DNA from: Prevotella sp. | GTDB taxonomy: Bacteria; Bacteroidota; Bacteroidia; Bacteroidales; Bacteroidaceae | Direction of reading: 5' to 3' | NCBI GenBank assembly: GCA_017460515.1 | Contig: JAFUAY010000038.1 | Coordinates: 1 to 64,000 of the forward strand | Length of the DNA stretch: 64,000 bases | Program-made: the position numbers and the translations under genes | Shown: one piece after another, positions 43,077 through 52,460 of the stretch | How positions within the stretch are numbered: position 1 is the stretch's first letter | Layout: each line of letters opens with the position of its first letter | Notes under the pieces: model-generated | What the model was told of the DNA's origin: nothing | The model's database searches: none | Seen by the model: only the letters and a program-made list of their open reading frames with translations

Positions 43077-44384
43077 ATGAAAGAGACTCCCATCAAAAAG
43101 GAAATCGTCGACAAGCTCATTGCCGACCTTGGCATAACCGATTTCTCAAAGGCCACCATCCGTGAAGTGAAACAGGTGGCAGCCATGGCCGAGAAAGAGA
43201 GTGGGGTAGAGTATATCAAGATGGAGATGGGTATTCCCGGACTGCCTGCAGCACAAGTGGGCGTCGATGCCCAGATAGCAGCCCTCCGTGATGGCATAGC
43301 CCACAGCTATCCCGATATTCAGGGCTATCCCGAACTGAAGCGACAGGCGTCGCGTTTCGTGAAGGCCTTCATCGACCTTGACATAGCTGCTGAGTGCTGT
43401 GTGCCCGTTTGTGGCAGCATGCAGGGCACGTTTGCTTCGTTCCTCACCTGTTCGCAGGCCGATCCGAAGAAAGATACCGTGCTGTTTATCGACCCTGGCT
43501 TCCCTGTGCAGAAGATGCAACTGAAGGTGATGGGCGTGAAGTACGAGACCTTTGACGTCTACGACTTCCGTGGCGATAAGTTGGGTGCCAAGCTCGAATC
43601 CTATCTCTCTCAGGGAAATATCTGTGCCATTGTCTATTCCAACCCGAACAATCCTGCCTGGATTTGTCTGCGCGAGGAAGAGCTGAAGACCATCGGCACA
43701 CTGGCCACGAAGTACGACGTGGTGATTATGGAAGACCTGGCCTACTTCGCCATGGACTTCCGCAAGGACCTCTCTACGCCCTTCCAGCCGCCTTATCAGC
43801 CCTCTGTGGGTCGTTATACCGATAATTACATGCTGCTCATCAGCGGTTCCAAGGCGTTCAGCTATGCAGGCGAGCGTATTGGCGTGGTGTGCATCTCCGA
43901 CAAGCTGTTCCATCGCCATTACGATGCCCTGTCAGCCCGCTATGAGGGACTGCCCTTCGGCTTGGTATTCTCCACCCGCATGCTCTATGCCCTCTCGTCA
44001 GGAACCAGCCACAGTGCACAGTATGCCTTGGCAGCCCTGCTCGGTGCAGCTGCCGATGGTACCTATAACTTCCGCGATGACATCATTGTCTACGGTCGTC
44101 GTGCCCATCGCCTGAAGGAGATCTTTACCCGTCACGGCTTCCACATTGTCTATGACAAAGACCTCGACGAGCCTATTGCCGACGGATTCTACTTCACCAT
44201 AGGCTATAAGCAGATGACCAGCGGTGAACTGGCCCGTGAGTTGATGTACTACGGTGTGTCTGCCATCTGTCTGATCACTACCGGCTCTCATCAGGAAGGA
44301 CTGCGTGTCTGCACCTCGTTCATCGAGGATCACCAGTATGACCAGCTGGATGAGCGCATGGCCATCTTTGAGGCGAATAATTGA
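43077..44384 (+). CDS. PLP-dependent aminotransferase, class I/II
   Basis: 435 aa. Fold type I: GIPGLPAAQVGVDAQ, GYPELKRQASRFVKAF, CGSMQGTFASFL for the PLP phosphate end, SNPNNPAWICL for the ring-stacking Asn/Pro, EDLAYFAMDF, and the Schiff-base Lys in SGSKAFSYAGERIG. Follows iorB by 23 bp. With IorAB it would interconvert an aromatic amino acid, its aryl pyruvate and the aryl-acetyl-CoA, either degrading aromatic amino acids or building them from phenylacetate-type acids. Substrate not provable from sequence. Confidence 0.88.
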   Translation: MKETPIKKEIVDKLIADLGITDFSKATIREVKQVAAMAEKESGVEYIKMEMGIPGLPAAQVGVDAQIAALRDGIAHSYPDIQGYPELKRQASRFVKAFIDLDIAAECCVPVCGSMQGTFASFLTCSQADPKKDTVLFIDPGFPVQKMQLKVMGVKYETFDVYDFRGDKLGAKLESYLSQGNICAIVYSNPNNPAWICLREEELKTIGTLATKYDVVIMEDLAYFAMDFRKDLSTPFQPPYQPSVGRYTDNYMLLISGSKAFSYAGERIGVVCISDKLFHRHYDALSARYEGLPFGLVFSTRMLYALSSGTSHSAQYALAALLGAAADGTYNFRDDIIVYGRRAHRLKEIFTRHGFHIVYDKDLDEPIADGFYFTIGYKQMTSGELARELMYYGVSAICLITTGSHQEGLRVCTSFIEDHQYDQLDERMAIFEANN

Positions 44385-44401
44385 AAAAGTGGAGCAAAAG
44401 T

Positions 44402-44432
44402 TTTGCGCATTCTGAAAAAAGTATTACCTTTG
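44402..44432 (+). promoter_or_regulatory. tRNA-Ser promoter
   Basis: TTTG (44402-44405), 19-bp spacer, TACCTTTG (44425-44432). A full-consensus Bacteroidetes promoter about 60 bp ahead of the tRNA. Confidence 0.8.
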
Positions 44433-44493
44433 CAGTCGCAAAACTCAGAAGGAGTGCCTTTCCCGAAAAGAATCTCCTTGAAACTTGCTCTTT

Positions 44494-44580
44494 GGAAGGT
44501 TGGCAGAGTGAACGATCGCGCTGGACTCGAAATCCGGTATACGCTTATGCGTATCGGGGGTTTGAATCCCTCACCTTCCG
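44494..44580 (+). tRNA. tRNA-Ser (anticodon CGA)
   Basis: Acceptor stem GGAAGGT (44494-44500) with ACCTTCC (44573-44579), discriminator G44580. Anticodon stem CTGGA/TCCGG closes loop CTCGAAA, anticodon CGA (reads UCG). A long variable arm follows (stem around TACGC/GCGTA), as expected of class II tRNA-Ser; T-arm GGGGGTTTGAATCCCTC. The 3' CCA is not fully encoded (CC then T). Confidence 0.96.
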
Positions 44581-44590
44581 CCTAATTAGA

Positions 44591-44636
44591 AATAGAAATG
44601 AGGGAGCCTCACGAGGTTCCCTCATTTCTATTTTTT
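44591..44636 (+). terminator. tRNA-Ser terminator
   Basis: Perfect 15-bp stem (44591-44605 with 44618-44632) followed by a run of T, 10 bp after the tRNA. It also lies beyond the minus-strand xylanase and the repeat array, and could stop that transcript as well. Confidence 0.9.
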
Positions 44637-44647
44637 CGAGCTTCTGT

Positions 44648-44779
44648 AAACACCATGTTTTCGGGTGCTAAACACCATGTTTACGTGTGCCAAACACCAT
44701 GTTTACGTGTGCCAAACACCATGTTTACGTGCTCTAAACACCATGTTTACAGAAGCTAAATACCATGTTTTTATCTGCT
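44648..44779. repeat. Six tandem copies of a 22-bp palindromic unit
   Basis: AAACACCATGTTT recurs at 44648, 44670, 44692, 44714, 44736 and 44758, exactly 22 bp apart. Each core is a palindrome (AAACA-CCA-TGTTT, extended to GTAAAC...GTTTAC in most copies) joined by a 9-bp linker such as ACGTGTGCC. The outer flanks AGCTTCTGTAAAC (from 44639) and GTTTACAGAAGCT (to about 44757) are inverted copies. The last unit overlaps the stop codon of the full-length xylanase frame. There are no variable spacers, so it is not CRISPR. Confidence 0.9.
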
Positions 44780-47113
44780 AATCATGACCTTCTTGCCATT
44801 GATGATGTACAGTCCGGCAGGTAAGTTACTGATAGACTCGTAGGGCATACGTACACCCATGAGATTATAGATTCCCTTTGACGATTCATTCAGCTCATCA
44901 GAACGCACCTTTTCGATAGCCGAATGGTCTACACCACCCAGACCGCGCACAAAGCCGGCATATACATGCTTGCGGTAGTAGTTGCTGTCCCAGATGCCTA
45001 CCGGTGTGTTGGCGCGCCATCCGCCGTTGGATACGTTGTCGGTAGGACACCACTGGCAGATACTCCACTGCTGGGCTGCGGGAACGATGCTGAAGAACTG
45101 CTTGATGATTCACTCATAGAAGTTGGCCATGTTCTTATGCTGCGTCTCGGTCATGTTGGCGGGAGTCACGTTATTGCCGTTGGCATCTACATAGCCCATG
45201 TCGAGCTCGCTGACACGTACGTACTTGCCCGTGGCAGCCATGAGTCGGAACATATTGCTGATAGCGTTCTTCTTGCTGCTCTGTGTGCCGGAGTTCTCGT
45301 AATAAGAGATGTGCATCTGTGTGCCTATGCCGTCAATCTTCGTCACGCCGTCGGCCTCCCATTTCTTAATCCAGTTGATGAGTGACTTCAGTTTCTTGTT
45401 GCCGTCCCAGTCAGACTCCAGGTTATAGTCGTTGATAAAGAGCACCACGTCTTCAGGACCATACTTGCGAGCCAGTCGACAAGCCTGGCGCACGTATTCG
45501 AGCGAACCCATGTAGTCCTGCCAATAGAAGGCATCGCCGCCTACATCCCATGTGGCATCGGGATTGCCGGTGGGGTTGTTGCCCTGTAGTACATAGTTGC
45601 CTGAGCCGTCGTTACCGCCACCCGATATGGCCTCGTTGACCAAGTCCCAAGCCTTGACCTTGCCGCCACAGGCATTCATCATGCCCTTGATCCACTTGTC
45701 CATGGCGTAGACCAGTGTGTCGTGACGCTCCTGTTGGGTGAGGGGAACCGATGAAGGGATATAAACATAAGTGAGACTGTCAATGATGGTTGGAGCCATC
45801 ACACTGCCGCCATACTCCTTCGCCTTGAACGAGCTGAGGTCGGTGCCTTCCAGGTCGCCGTTCTTGATCTTCTCTACGCCGCCAATCTTCAGGCTGATGT
45901 TGTCGAAATAGTAGTTGTTCTCATCTGCCAGTTCGCTGAGGCTAAGAGCGATGCTCTGACCGGCTGCGCTAAACGTTCCCTTGAGGGTGATGGTCTTCCA
46001 TTCGGGCGTGAAGTAGATGTTGCCAATGGCATCGCTGCTGACCCATGAACTAGGTGCTTTGTGAATCTGTGTGGTGGCGTAGGCCGACTTGTCAGCGCGT
46101 ACGTCGGCAGTCAGCTCATAGCTTGCTCCCTTGGCAAACGAACCCGGAACCAGCCAGAACTGGTTGTCGTAAGTGGCATTCACCCTGGCTTTTGCATGGG
46201 CCTTGATGCAACGGCGCTCCTCCTTGATGGTCTTGCCCTTGATCTGCTCCTCAAACTTGATGTTCTTGATGTACACCTCGCCTACGTAGTTGGGGATGTG
46301 GAACAGCAGGAAACTGCTCTCCATCGTTGGCTTGACGGTGACCGCTACGTCCTGCCATTCATTGGTGAACGACACGCTGACGTTGGCTCCGCCGCTCCAG
46401 TTGCCCAGTGTTCCGCTGAGCTTGCCTGACTTAGAGCCCTTGACAGTCATGGTCATCTTGTAGCTTTTGCCCTTCGTTGCAATGATATCCGACATGGCGA
46501 CGAACTGCACCTCCCAGGAATAGCTCTTGGTGGTCTTCGCTTTCAGACCGTTGGTGGCATCGAAGGTGATGGTGTAGCCGTAATCCGACTCCGACGCCTT
46601 CCATCCTACGCTTTGGTCGGTGCGGAAGTCCTTGCTGGCTATCGCTGACCATATCGTCACGTCGCCATCAGTCAGCTCCGGCGCGGGCTTGTCGGCCAGT
46701 AGTTTCAGCAGCCATCCTTTGGCCTGTTGTGAGTGCCAGGCCAGGGTATGTCCGTAGACGTTGAGTCCGGCAGCAGTAGCCGCATTCACGTAACTCCTCA
46801 CCGTGTTGAAGTTCATGTTGCCATTACCATCCACGCAGCTGGCCATCTTCATCGCGTTTCCTGCCACGGTCTCTGTGAAGTTCTTGTTGGTCAGATTCTT
46901 CACCAGCGAGTTGTTCAGGTAGTCGTTGACCGTTGTGCCTACAGCCAGTTTGAAATTGGGATAGGTCTCATGATCTATATAGTCTTTCAGCGCCCGATAT
47001 TCATCCAGGTATCGGTAGTTGGCATTATTAGGCTTGCCCAGTTCGAATTTCTCTTGAGCCATCGTCGTGACCGACATGCTGGCAGTAAATAATAATAAGT
47101 ATAGTTTCTTCAT
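44771..47113 (-). pseudogene. GH10 endo-xylanase with inserted carbohydrate-binding modules, interrupted by an in-frame TGA
   Basis: Start ATG 47113 (MKKLYLLLF, signal peptide ending TTMAQ). The GH10 barrel is split: first part about 25-140 (GLNVYGHTLAWHSQQ), then two CBM4-like beta-sandwich modules about 150-435, then the rest of the barrel with acid/base Glu494 (DLVNEAIS) and nucleophile Glu636 (RVSELDMGY). Codon 668 is TGA (45110-45112) in place of an expected Trp (NFYE-stop-IIKQFF). The same frame continues 112 codons with the conserved GH10 end QWCPTDNVSNGGW and VGIWD, then a T9SS-like tail GLYIINGKKVMISR, stop at 44771-44773. The 667-aa product would lack the barrel's last strand and its secretion tail. 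Confidence 0.88.
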
Positions 47114-47136
47114 CTTATAAGGTGTTAATTTGGCTG

Positions 47137-47144
47137 CAAAGATA
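47137..47144 (-). promoter_or_regulatory. -7 element of the xylanase gene
   Basis: TATCTTTG on the minus strand, 23 bp before the ATG at 47113. No clear -33 TTTG at 19-21 bp, which may mean activator dependence. The 209-bp region to 47322 is a divergent promoter region with nothing else recognisable. Confidence 0.55.
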
Positions 47145-47260
47145 AGCATAATAACGCAAATGGGCTTTTCTGTTTGTCTCCTTTTTATATAAATATGTAA
47201 AAGTGAAGCCGTACCATACCGTCATGGCATCAATATTTGCAAACAAATTCTTTTGAAATA

Positions 47261-47292
47261 TTTGGCGGATTGCAAAAAAAAAGGTACTTTTG
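47261..47292 (+). promoter_or_regulatory. Promoter of the pentulokinase gene
   Basis: TTTG (47261-47264), 20-bp spacer, TACTTTTG (47285-47292), 30 bp before the ATG. Confidence 0.78.
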
Positions 47293-47322
47293 CAACATCT
47301 AAACCTATAAAACGAAAAAACA

Positions 47323-48915
47323 ATGACCGCAAAGCAAACTATCGAGGCCGGAAAGGCCATCTTGGGAATCGAATTCGGTTCAACACGTATCAAGGCAGTG
47401 CTGATTGACCAAAACAACAGCCCCATTGCTCAGGGAAGCCACGAGTGGGAGAACCAGTTAGTTGACGGACTTTGGACCTATAGCACGGAGGCCATCTGGT
47501 ATGGTCTGCAGGACTGCTATGCAGAGCTTCGCAAGGATGTTCGCGCACAATACGACTGTGAGATTGAGAGCCTCGCTGCCATCGGCTTCTCAGCCATGAT
47601 GCACGGCTATATGGCTTTCAACCAGCAGCAGGAGATTATGGTGCCCTTCCGTACCTGGCGTAACACCAATACCGGCAAGGCTGCTGCCAAACTGTCTGAG
47701 CTGTTCAACTATAACATCCCCCTGCGCTGGAGCATCAGCCACCTGTATCAGTGCATCCTGGACAATGAGGAGCACGTGAAGAACATCAAGTACCTCACCA
47801 CACTGGCTGGCTATGTTCACTGGCAGGTGACGGGACAGTTCGTCCTCGGCGTGGGCGATGCATCAGGTATGATTCCTGTTGATCCCGCTACGAAGACCTA
47901 TGATGCCGAGATGGTAAGGAAGTTCGATGAGCTGATTGCTCCGAAGGGCTTCTCTTGGAAATTGCTCGACATCCTGCCCAAGAGCCTCAATGCGGGCGAG
48001 AGCGCTGGCTTCCTCACTCCCGAAGGCGCATCAAAGCTCGACGTTTCAGGACATCTGAAGGCTGGTATCCCCGTATGTCCTCCAGAAGGCGACGCTGGCA
48101 CCGGTATGGTAGCCACCAATGCCGTGAAGCAGCGCACTGGTAACGTATCGGCAGGCACCTCATCGTTCTCCATGATCGTTCTCGAAAAGCCGCTGTCTAA
48201 GCCCTACGAGATGATTGACATGGTGACCACACCTGACGGTAGCTTGGTGGCAATGGTTCACTGTAACAACTGCACCAGCGACCTGAATGCCTGGGTGAAC
48301 CTCTTCAAGGAGTATCAGCAACTGTTGGGCGTTCCCGTTGACATGAATGAAGTGTTCGGAAAGCTTTATAACAATGCACTTACGGGTGATGCTGATTGCG
48401 GTGGCCTGATCTCTTACAACTATATTAGTGGTGAGCCTGTCACGGGTCTTGCTGAAGGTCGTCCACTCTTCGTTCGTTCGGCTAACGACAAGTTCAATCT
48501 GGCCAACTTCATGCGTGCTCATCTCTATGCATCAGTAGGCGTTCTGAAGATTGGTAACGATATCCTGTTCAAGGAAGAGATGATTCGCGTAGACCGCATC
48601 ACTGGTCATGGCGGACTGTTCAAGACCAAGGGCGTGGGCCAGCGCGTGCTCGCTGCTGCTATCAACAGCCCCATCTCAGTGATGGAGACAGCAGGCGAGG
48701 GTGGTGCCTGGGGTATCGCTCTGCTGGCTGGCTACATGGTCAACAATCCTAACAAGCTCTCGCTCGCCGACTACTTGGAGACCGTCGTCTTCGCAGGCAA
48801 CACGGGCGTATCTATCGCTCCTACCGCTGAAGACGTAGCAGGCTTCGAGCGCTACATTGAGAACTACAAGCGCGGCCTCGCCATCGAGCAGTGCGCAGTA
48901 GACAATAAGAAGTAA
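47323..48915 (+). CDS. FGGY-family pentulokinase (xylulokinase or ribulokinase)
   Basis: 530 aa. N-terminal ATPase phosphate motif [27 protein letters not shown]; the catalytic/phosphate segment [32 protein letters not shown]-like [15 protein letters not shown] near the C-terminus. It phosphorylates a ketopentose for entry to the pentose phosphate pathway. Divergence from a xylanase suggests D-xylulose; close Bacteroides homologues lie in arabinose operons, so L-ribulose is possible. Single-gene unit with its own promoter and terminator. Confidence 0.88.
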   Translation: MTAKQTIEAGKAILGIEFGSTRIKAVLIDQNNSPIAQGSHEWENQLVDGLWTYSTEAIWYGLQDCYAELRKDVRAQYDCEIESLAAIGFSAMMHGYMAFNQQQEIMVPFRTWRNTNTGKAAAKLSELFNYNIPLRWSISHLYQCILDNEEHVKNIKYLTTLAGYVHWQVTGQFVLGVGDASGMIPVDPATKTYDAEMVRKFDELIAPKGFSWKLLDILPKSLNAGESAGFLTPEGASKLDVSGHLKAGIPVCPPEGDAGTGMVATNAVKQRTGNVSAGTSSFSMIVLEKPLSKPYEMIDMVTTPDGSLVAMVHCNNCTSDLNAWVNLFKEYQQLLGVPVDMNEVFGKLYNNALTGDADCGGLISYNYISGEPVTGLAEGRPLFVRSANDKFNLANFMRAHLYASVGVLKIGNDILFKEEMIRVDRITGHGGLFKTKGVGQRVLAAAINSPISVMETAGEGGAWGIALLAGYMVNNPNKLSLADYLETVVFAGNTGVSIAPTAEDVAGFERYIENYKRGLAIEQCAVDNKK

Positions 48916-48938
48916 TCTCTTTAGGACTACAAAACAAT

Positions 48939-48980
48939 CGAGTAGGGGGAAACAAAAGTTCTTCCTACTCGTTTTGCTTT
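48939..48980 (+). terminator. Pentulokinase terminator
   Basis: Stem CGAGTAGG (48939-48946) with CCTACTCG (48964-48971), then GTTTTGCTTTT-type tail. Starts 24 bp after the stop. Confidence 0.75.
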
Positions 48981-49003
48981 TCATTTTAAACGGAAACGTT
49001 CCA

Positions 49004-50182
49004 ATGATAAAACGTTGCGAAACCAAGCATAACCAGCATCGACGGTCTTATTGGCATGATTACTACCAAAAAGGACTATATATGATAACAATGGTCATAG
49101 ATGGACGCAAGTCTCTCTTTGGCACCATTGTTGGTCACGCAAATGGACAGGGGACAAACAATGAGCCCCATATCCTGCTGTCAGATTTAGGTCAACGTGT
49201 GCTTGACAATGAGGTGCCGAAGATTCACCAGATTTATCCCGAGGTCGAAGTCTGGCGGGTGGCGATGATGCCTGACCATATCCATCTGTTGCTATGGGTA
49301 AGCCAGACACTGCCAAAAGGCAAACACTTAGGAATGGTGATACGAGGCTTCAAGACAGGCTGCTCACGAGCATGGTGGCAATTGCAGGACGAGGCCGCTC
49401 TTAGCGGAAAAACGCCAAGCACAACAGCCGCAGTTCCCCTGGCCGCTCCCTCTGCTGCCGCTGTGCCCAAGGCTTCTCCCTCCGCTGCCGCTGTGCCCAA
49501 GGCCGCTCCCTCCGCTGCCGCTGTGCCCAAGGCTTCTCCCTTGGGAAACCGCCCCGTTCTCTACGAAAGCGGCTACCACGACCGTATTATCAACAAGCCA
49601 GGCATGCTGGAAAACATCAAGCGCTACATGCAGGAGAACCCGCTTCGTGCCTGTATCCGTAGAGAATGCTCACGGCTGATGGAACGCCAGCTACACCTTT
49701 GGATTGGAGGAAGGGAATATGCCGCCTTCGGTAATCTCTTCTTGCTGAAATATCCTATTAAGAAGCAAGTGTTTTTTCATCGAAAAGATCCCAAGACCGG
49801 ACAGCCGACAGAACAAACTAACGATTACCTGAACGAGCATGACCGTCTCTTGCGTATCGCGGAGGAAGGCACCGTACTTGTCACACCAGGCATCTCGAAA
49901 GGCGAAGCCATCGTGGTTGAAGATGCCATTAAAGCACATCTTCCCCTAATCCTTTTGCAGAAAGAACCTATTGGCGAATACTGGAAACCAGCCAAGTCTC
50001 GCTTCTACGCCTGTGCCGCAGGCCACTTGCTCATCCTCTCCCCATGGGTCATTGATAGTTCGTCAGATTACGCCAGCTTCCATCAACTCAATGATTATGC
50101 TCGTGAGATATGCGAAGCCACTGAAATGCGTATAATCGGCTATCAAAATCTGACCAGAGCCATTAAGAGAAATGAAAGATGA
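49004..50182 (+). CDS. REP-associated tyrosine transposase (RAYT) with extra C-terminal domain
   Basis: 392 aa from ATG 49004. Y1-transposase core: MMPDHIHLLLWV is the HUH-type metal motif, and YESGYHDRIINKPGMLEN followed by IKRYMQENPLR carries the candidate catalytic Tyr. Between them (about residues 140-182) lies a 10-residue repeat of A, P, S, V and K encoded by 30-bp tandem DNA. Residues about 250-392 (VLVTPGISKGEAIVVEDA, LPLILLQKEP, SRFYACAAGHLLIL) look like a DprA/LOG-type Rossmann domain, seen in other Bacteroidetes RAYTs. RAYTs are domesticated single-strand transposases linked to REP hairpins. No flanking REP pair is obvious. Confidence 0.82.
   Translation: MIKRCETKHNQHRRSYWHDYYQKGLYMITMVIDGRKSLFGTIVGHANGQGTNNEPHILLSDLGQRVLDNEVPKIHQIYPEVEVWRVAMMPDHIHLLLWVSQTLPKGKHLGMVIRGFKTGCSRAWWQLQDEAALSGKTPSTTAAVPLAAPSAAAVPKASPSAAAVPKAAPSAAAVPKASPLGNRPVLYESGYHDRIINKPGMLENIKRYMQENPLRACIRRECSRLMERQLHLWIGGREYAAFGNLFLLKYPIKKQVFFHRKDPKTGQPTEQTNDYLNEHDRLLRIAEEGTVLVTPGISKGEAIVVEDAIKAHLPLILLQKEPIGEYWKPAKSRFYACAAGHLLILSPWVIDSSSDYASFHQLNDYAREICEATEMRIIGYQNLTRAIKRNER
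49441..49540 (+). repeat. 30-bp in-frame tandem repeat inside the RAYT gene
   Basis: Three full copies (49441-49470, 49471-49500, 49501-49530) plus 10 bp of a fourth, differing at few positions (GGCCGCTCCC vs GGCTTCTCCC). Each encodes A/S-P-S-A-A-A-V-P-K-A. As 30 is a multiple of 3, copy-number change keeps the frame. Confidence 0.92.
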
Positions 50183-50199
50183 GTGATCAGTTATATCCC

Positions 50200-51125
50200 T
50201 TACGGCTTCCGCCAGATGGTGATGCTCTTTCGTAAAGCGACTCTGCCATACTTTGCCATTTGCTGCGAGCTGTTACCCTTTTGCTGTTTCAAAGTATAGA
50301 TTTTGACAGCCTTAAAGCCAAATTGCTCTGCCAGATTAGTAGTCAGATAGTCGACAGGAATCACTTCGCCAGCATAACGTACATTGTCATTTACGAAGGC
50401 TAGATATGCTCCAGACTTGCATACTCGGAACAATTCAGCAAACAGGATTCCAAGTTCAGTAAAGTAGCCATCCACCATTTTAAGTACTCCCTTATTATTG
50501 ACTTCGCCATGTCTGCTGCGAATTTGCAAGGCTTTATTAACTTCTTGTAGTGCTCTGTTTTCGTGAAGTCGGCATCAGTCTTTCCGAGATAGGCCAACTC
50601 CATGGCGTAGGTACGGGTGTAGTCGTACTGATTACAATAGGGCGGCGAGGTAATTACACCGTCTATCGTGTCAGATTGCATCTTGGGAATCTCAAACAGA
50701 ACGCTACCTTCTGTGAAATCGCAATGAGCCTTCAGTTGAGTGCCTTTTCCCTGAATATCCACGATGTCGTTCATGACGTTTCTCAGTTCTGACAGCAATG
50801 TTTCTTTAAGTTCCGGAATTGTGCCTTTGTCAAGACGAGTTGCAAATGGCTTGCGTCCTTTCTCCTCTCTGTCTTTAACAGCAGCAACGATCTTGGGGCA
50901 GCGATAATCCCAAGCCAGATATTGTCCTTGCTTTGAGGAATAGCTGACTGGCTCCAAAGTATTAAGAATACAAAGACGCACCAGGTTCTTGACTATATCG
51001 GAATGAGTCGACTGCATAATATAATCCGTAAAGTAGGCCAGTTCTCTGGCAGTCTTAATGGGATAACCCTGAAGGGTGATTGACACATAAGGTGTCTCTT
51101 TCGTATAGTCAGCTGGAATGACGCA
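50200..51125 (-). pseudogene. DNA methyltransferase remnant, 5'-truncated and frameshifted
   Basis: On the minus strand from 51125 the frame reads CVIPADYTKETPYVSITLQG and on through ITSPPYCNQYDYTRTYAMEL, the SPPY catalytic motif of an N4-cytosine/N6-adenine DNA methyltransferase. Near 50529-50537 the frame shifts: KKLIKP continues as nonsense while the next frame reads ALQIRSRHGEVNNKGVLKM and then SGAYLAFVNDNVRYAG to a stop at 50200-50202. One missing A in ATAAAG would restore it. The SAM-binding DPFxGxGT region, which precedes SPPY in relatives, is absent: the frame opens at a TAG (51126-51128) where unrelated sequence begins. Confidence 0.75.
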
Positions 51126-51265
51126 CTATTTCCATTAATTGACACTGTATCTTTTCCTTGTTTAATCTGTATATATGAATAATATGTAGGAATATACGTA
51201 GTTTTGGCTTTAATAGCCAAACATCCAATTAATAGAATTAAAGAAATAATAGCTTTTTTCCTCAT
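51126..51265 (-). pseudogene. Truncated lipoprotein gene (5' end only)
   Basis: ATG at 51265 begins MRKKAIISLILLIGCLA, a lipoprotein signal (lipobox LIGC), and continues KAKTTYIPTYYSYIQIK to about residue 46. There the reading frame runs out of frame into the methyltransferase remnant, so the original downstream part is missing. It starts 17 bp after the DUF262-HNH stop. The protein family cannot be told from this stub. Confidence 0.6.
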
Positions 51266-51282
51266 ATGGTTTCTTCGTTTGA

Positions 51283-52455
51283 TTATCTATTCCCTTTTGC
51301 CCTGTTATGCGTCTTGCACAGCATCTGACAGTTCTCGATGTCGGTTGCACCGCCCTTGCTCCATGCTGTTACGTGGTCAGCATCCATATCTTTTAAGTCC
51401 CAAATCTTAGTATGGTTGGCGTCGTGGCCAATGGCGCAAAGCGGACAGTTGGATTCTCCTTTCTCTTTTGCTGCAGCCGTTTGCTGAGCATAGACAGCCT
51501 TTTTCGTCGGCTCGTCGAATACACGTACGTTCAGAAGTTTAGTGTTCTGACAGCCATCAAGGATATACTCATAGATGCCTTTTTTCTCCTTCACGTAGAA
51601 GCTCTCATATAGTTCACGAACCTTCTGGGCCACCTCAACAGGATTGTAAGGCGTGTTATGGTAACGCTCGTATAATTCTCCCCATTTCAGGCCACACATC
51701 TCTTTCTCTGGATTGAAGTCAAACACCGAAGTAATCCAGTCGATGACACTGGTGAAATAGGCTTTCAGCTCATTGATGTTGTTATCATTTCGGTGGGCAG
51801 CCATATATTCCTCTGTATGTCCGCGACTTACCCAGTCGAGAGCTGCAGCAAGATAGTCCTGCCGTTTGGCTGTGCCGGGAACGAAGCAACTCCATTTATT
51901 GATATTGGTGTTGTTTGAATTAGAGAAGTCTTCCTTGGCCTTTGTTACGAACGGACCAGAATAGACAGCATTCAGCGTCTCCTGCGTATTGAGCGGAATG
52001 CCCACGATGTTGATGGTGCGGAACCAATCCTTGATTTCTTTATCAGTACCTTCGCAGACATAGATGAGCAGCTTCGTATTGAGGAACTTCTCCTGCTCTT
52101 CCTTGTTCAGAGCCGTGAAGTACCAAGGTCTGCCGTCGGTATCAATCCATGCAAACTTTTCAGTAATGAAGCGTCCAAGTGATGTGATACGCTGCTGCCC
52201 GTCTAATACTTCATACTTATCTTCGCCAACCTTCGAGAAGTAGATAAGCCCCAGTGGGTAGCCGTTGCGGACGGACTGAATGACGTCGACCTCTTTCTTT
52301 CCGCCATTCTCAGCATAGAGGTAATGACGTTGAAATTCTGGCTGAATGGTCAGCTTACCGGAAAGGCCGTACAAGCCTTTCCCTTCGTATTCGTTGTACT
52401 GGAAGCCCTTGCAAATGTCGCCAATGGTCCAGTCGGTAATGAGTGTAGGTTTCAT
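51283..52455 (-). CDS. DUF262 / HNH endonuclease, probable restriction nuclease
   Basis: 390 aa from ATG 52455, 5 bp after the methyltransferase stop; the alternative ATG at 52500 would overlap it by 40 bp. DUF262 (ParB-like NTPase of the GmrS type) about 1-200: [49 protein letters not shown]-terminal HNH about 335-390: [43 protein letters not shown] with two Cys pairs and the His-Asn-His. This pairing is that of nucleotide-driven nucleases such as GmrSD. Together with the adjacent methyltransferase it looks like a two-gene restriction-modification unit. Confidence 0.85.
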   Translation of the reverse strand: MKPTLITDWTIGDICKGFQYNEYEGKGLYGLSGKLTIQPEFQRHYLYAENGGKKEVDVIQSVRNGYPLGLIYFSKVGEDKYEVLDGQQRITSLGRFITEKFAWIDTDGRPWYFTALNKEEQEKFLNTKLLIYVCEGTDKEIKDWFRTINIVGIPLNTQETLNAVYSGPFVTKAKEDFSNSNNTNINKWSCFVPGTAKRQDYLAAALDWVSRGHTEEYMAAHRNDNNINELKAYFTSVIDWITSVFDFNPEKEMCGLKWGELYERYHNTPYNPVEVAQKVRELYESFYVKEKKGIYEYILDGCQNTKLLNVRVFDEPTKKAVYAQQTAAAKEKGESNCPLCAIGHDANHTKIWDLKDMDADHVTAWSKGGATDIENCQMLCKTHNRAKGNR

Positions 52456-52460
52456 ATTGG

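Noticed and set aside
44648..44779. CRISPR array
   Set aside because: Units repeat with no unique spacers (13-bp core plus near-constant 9-bp linker), and no cas genes are present.
44898..45113. Separate 71-aa gene downstream of the xylanase
   Set aside because: It is an out-of-frame shadow of the post-TGA xylanase sequence, whose own frame carries recognisable GH10 motifs.
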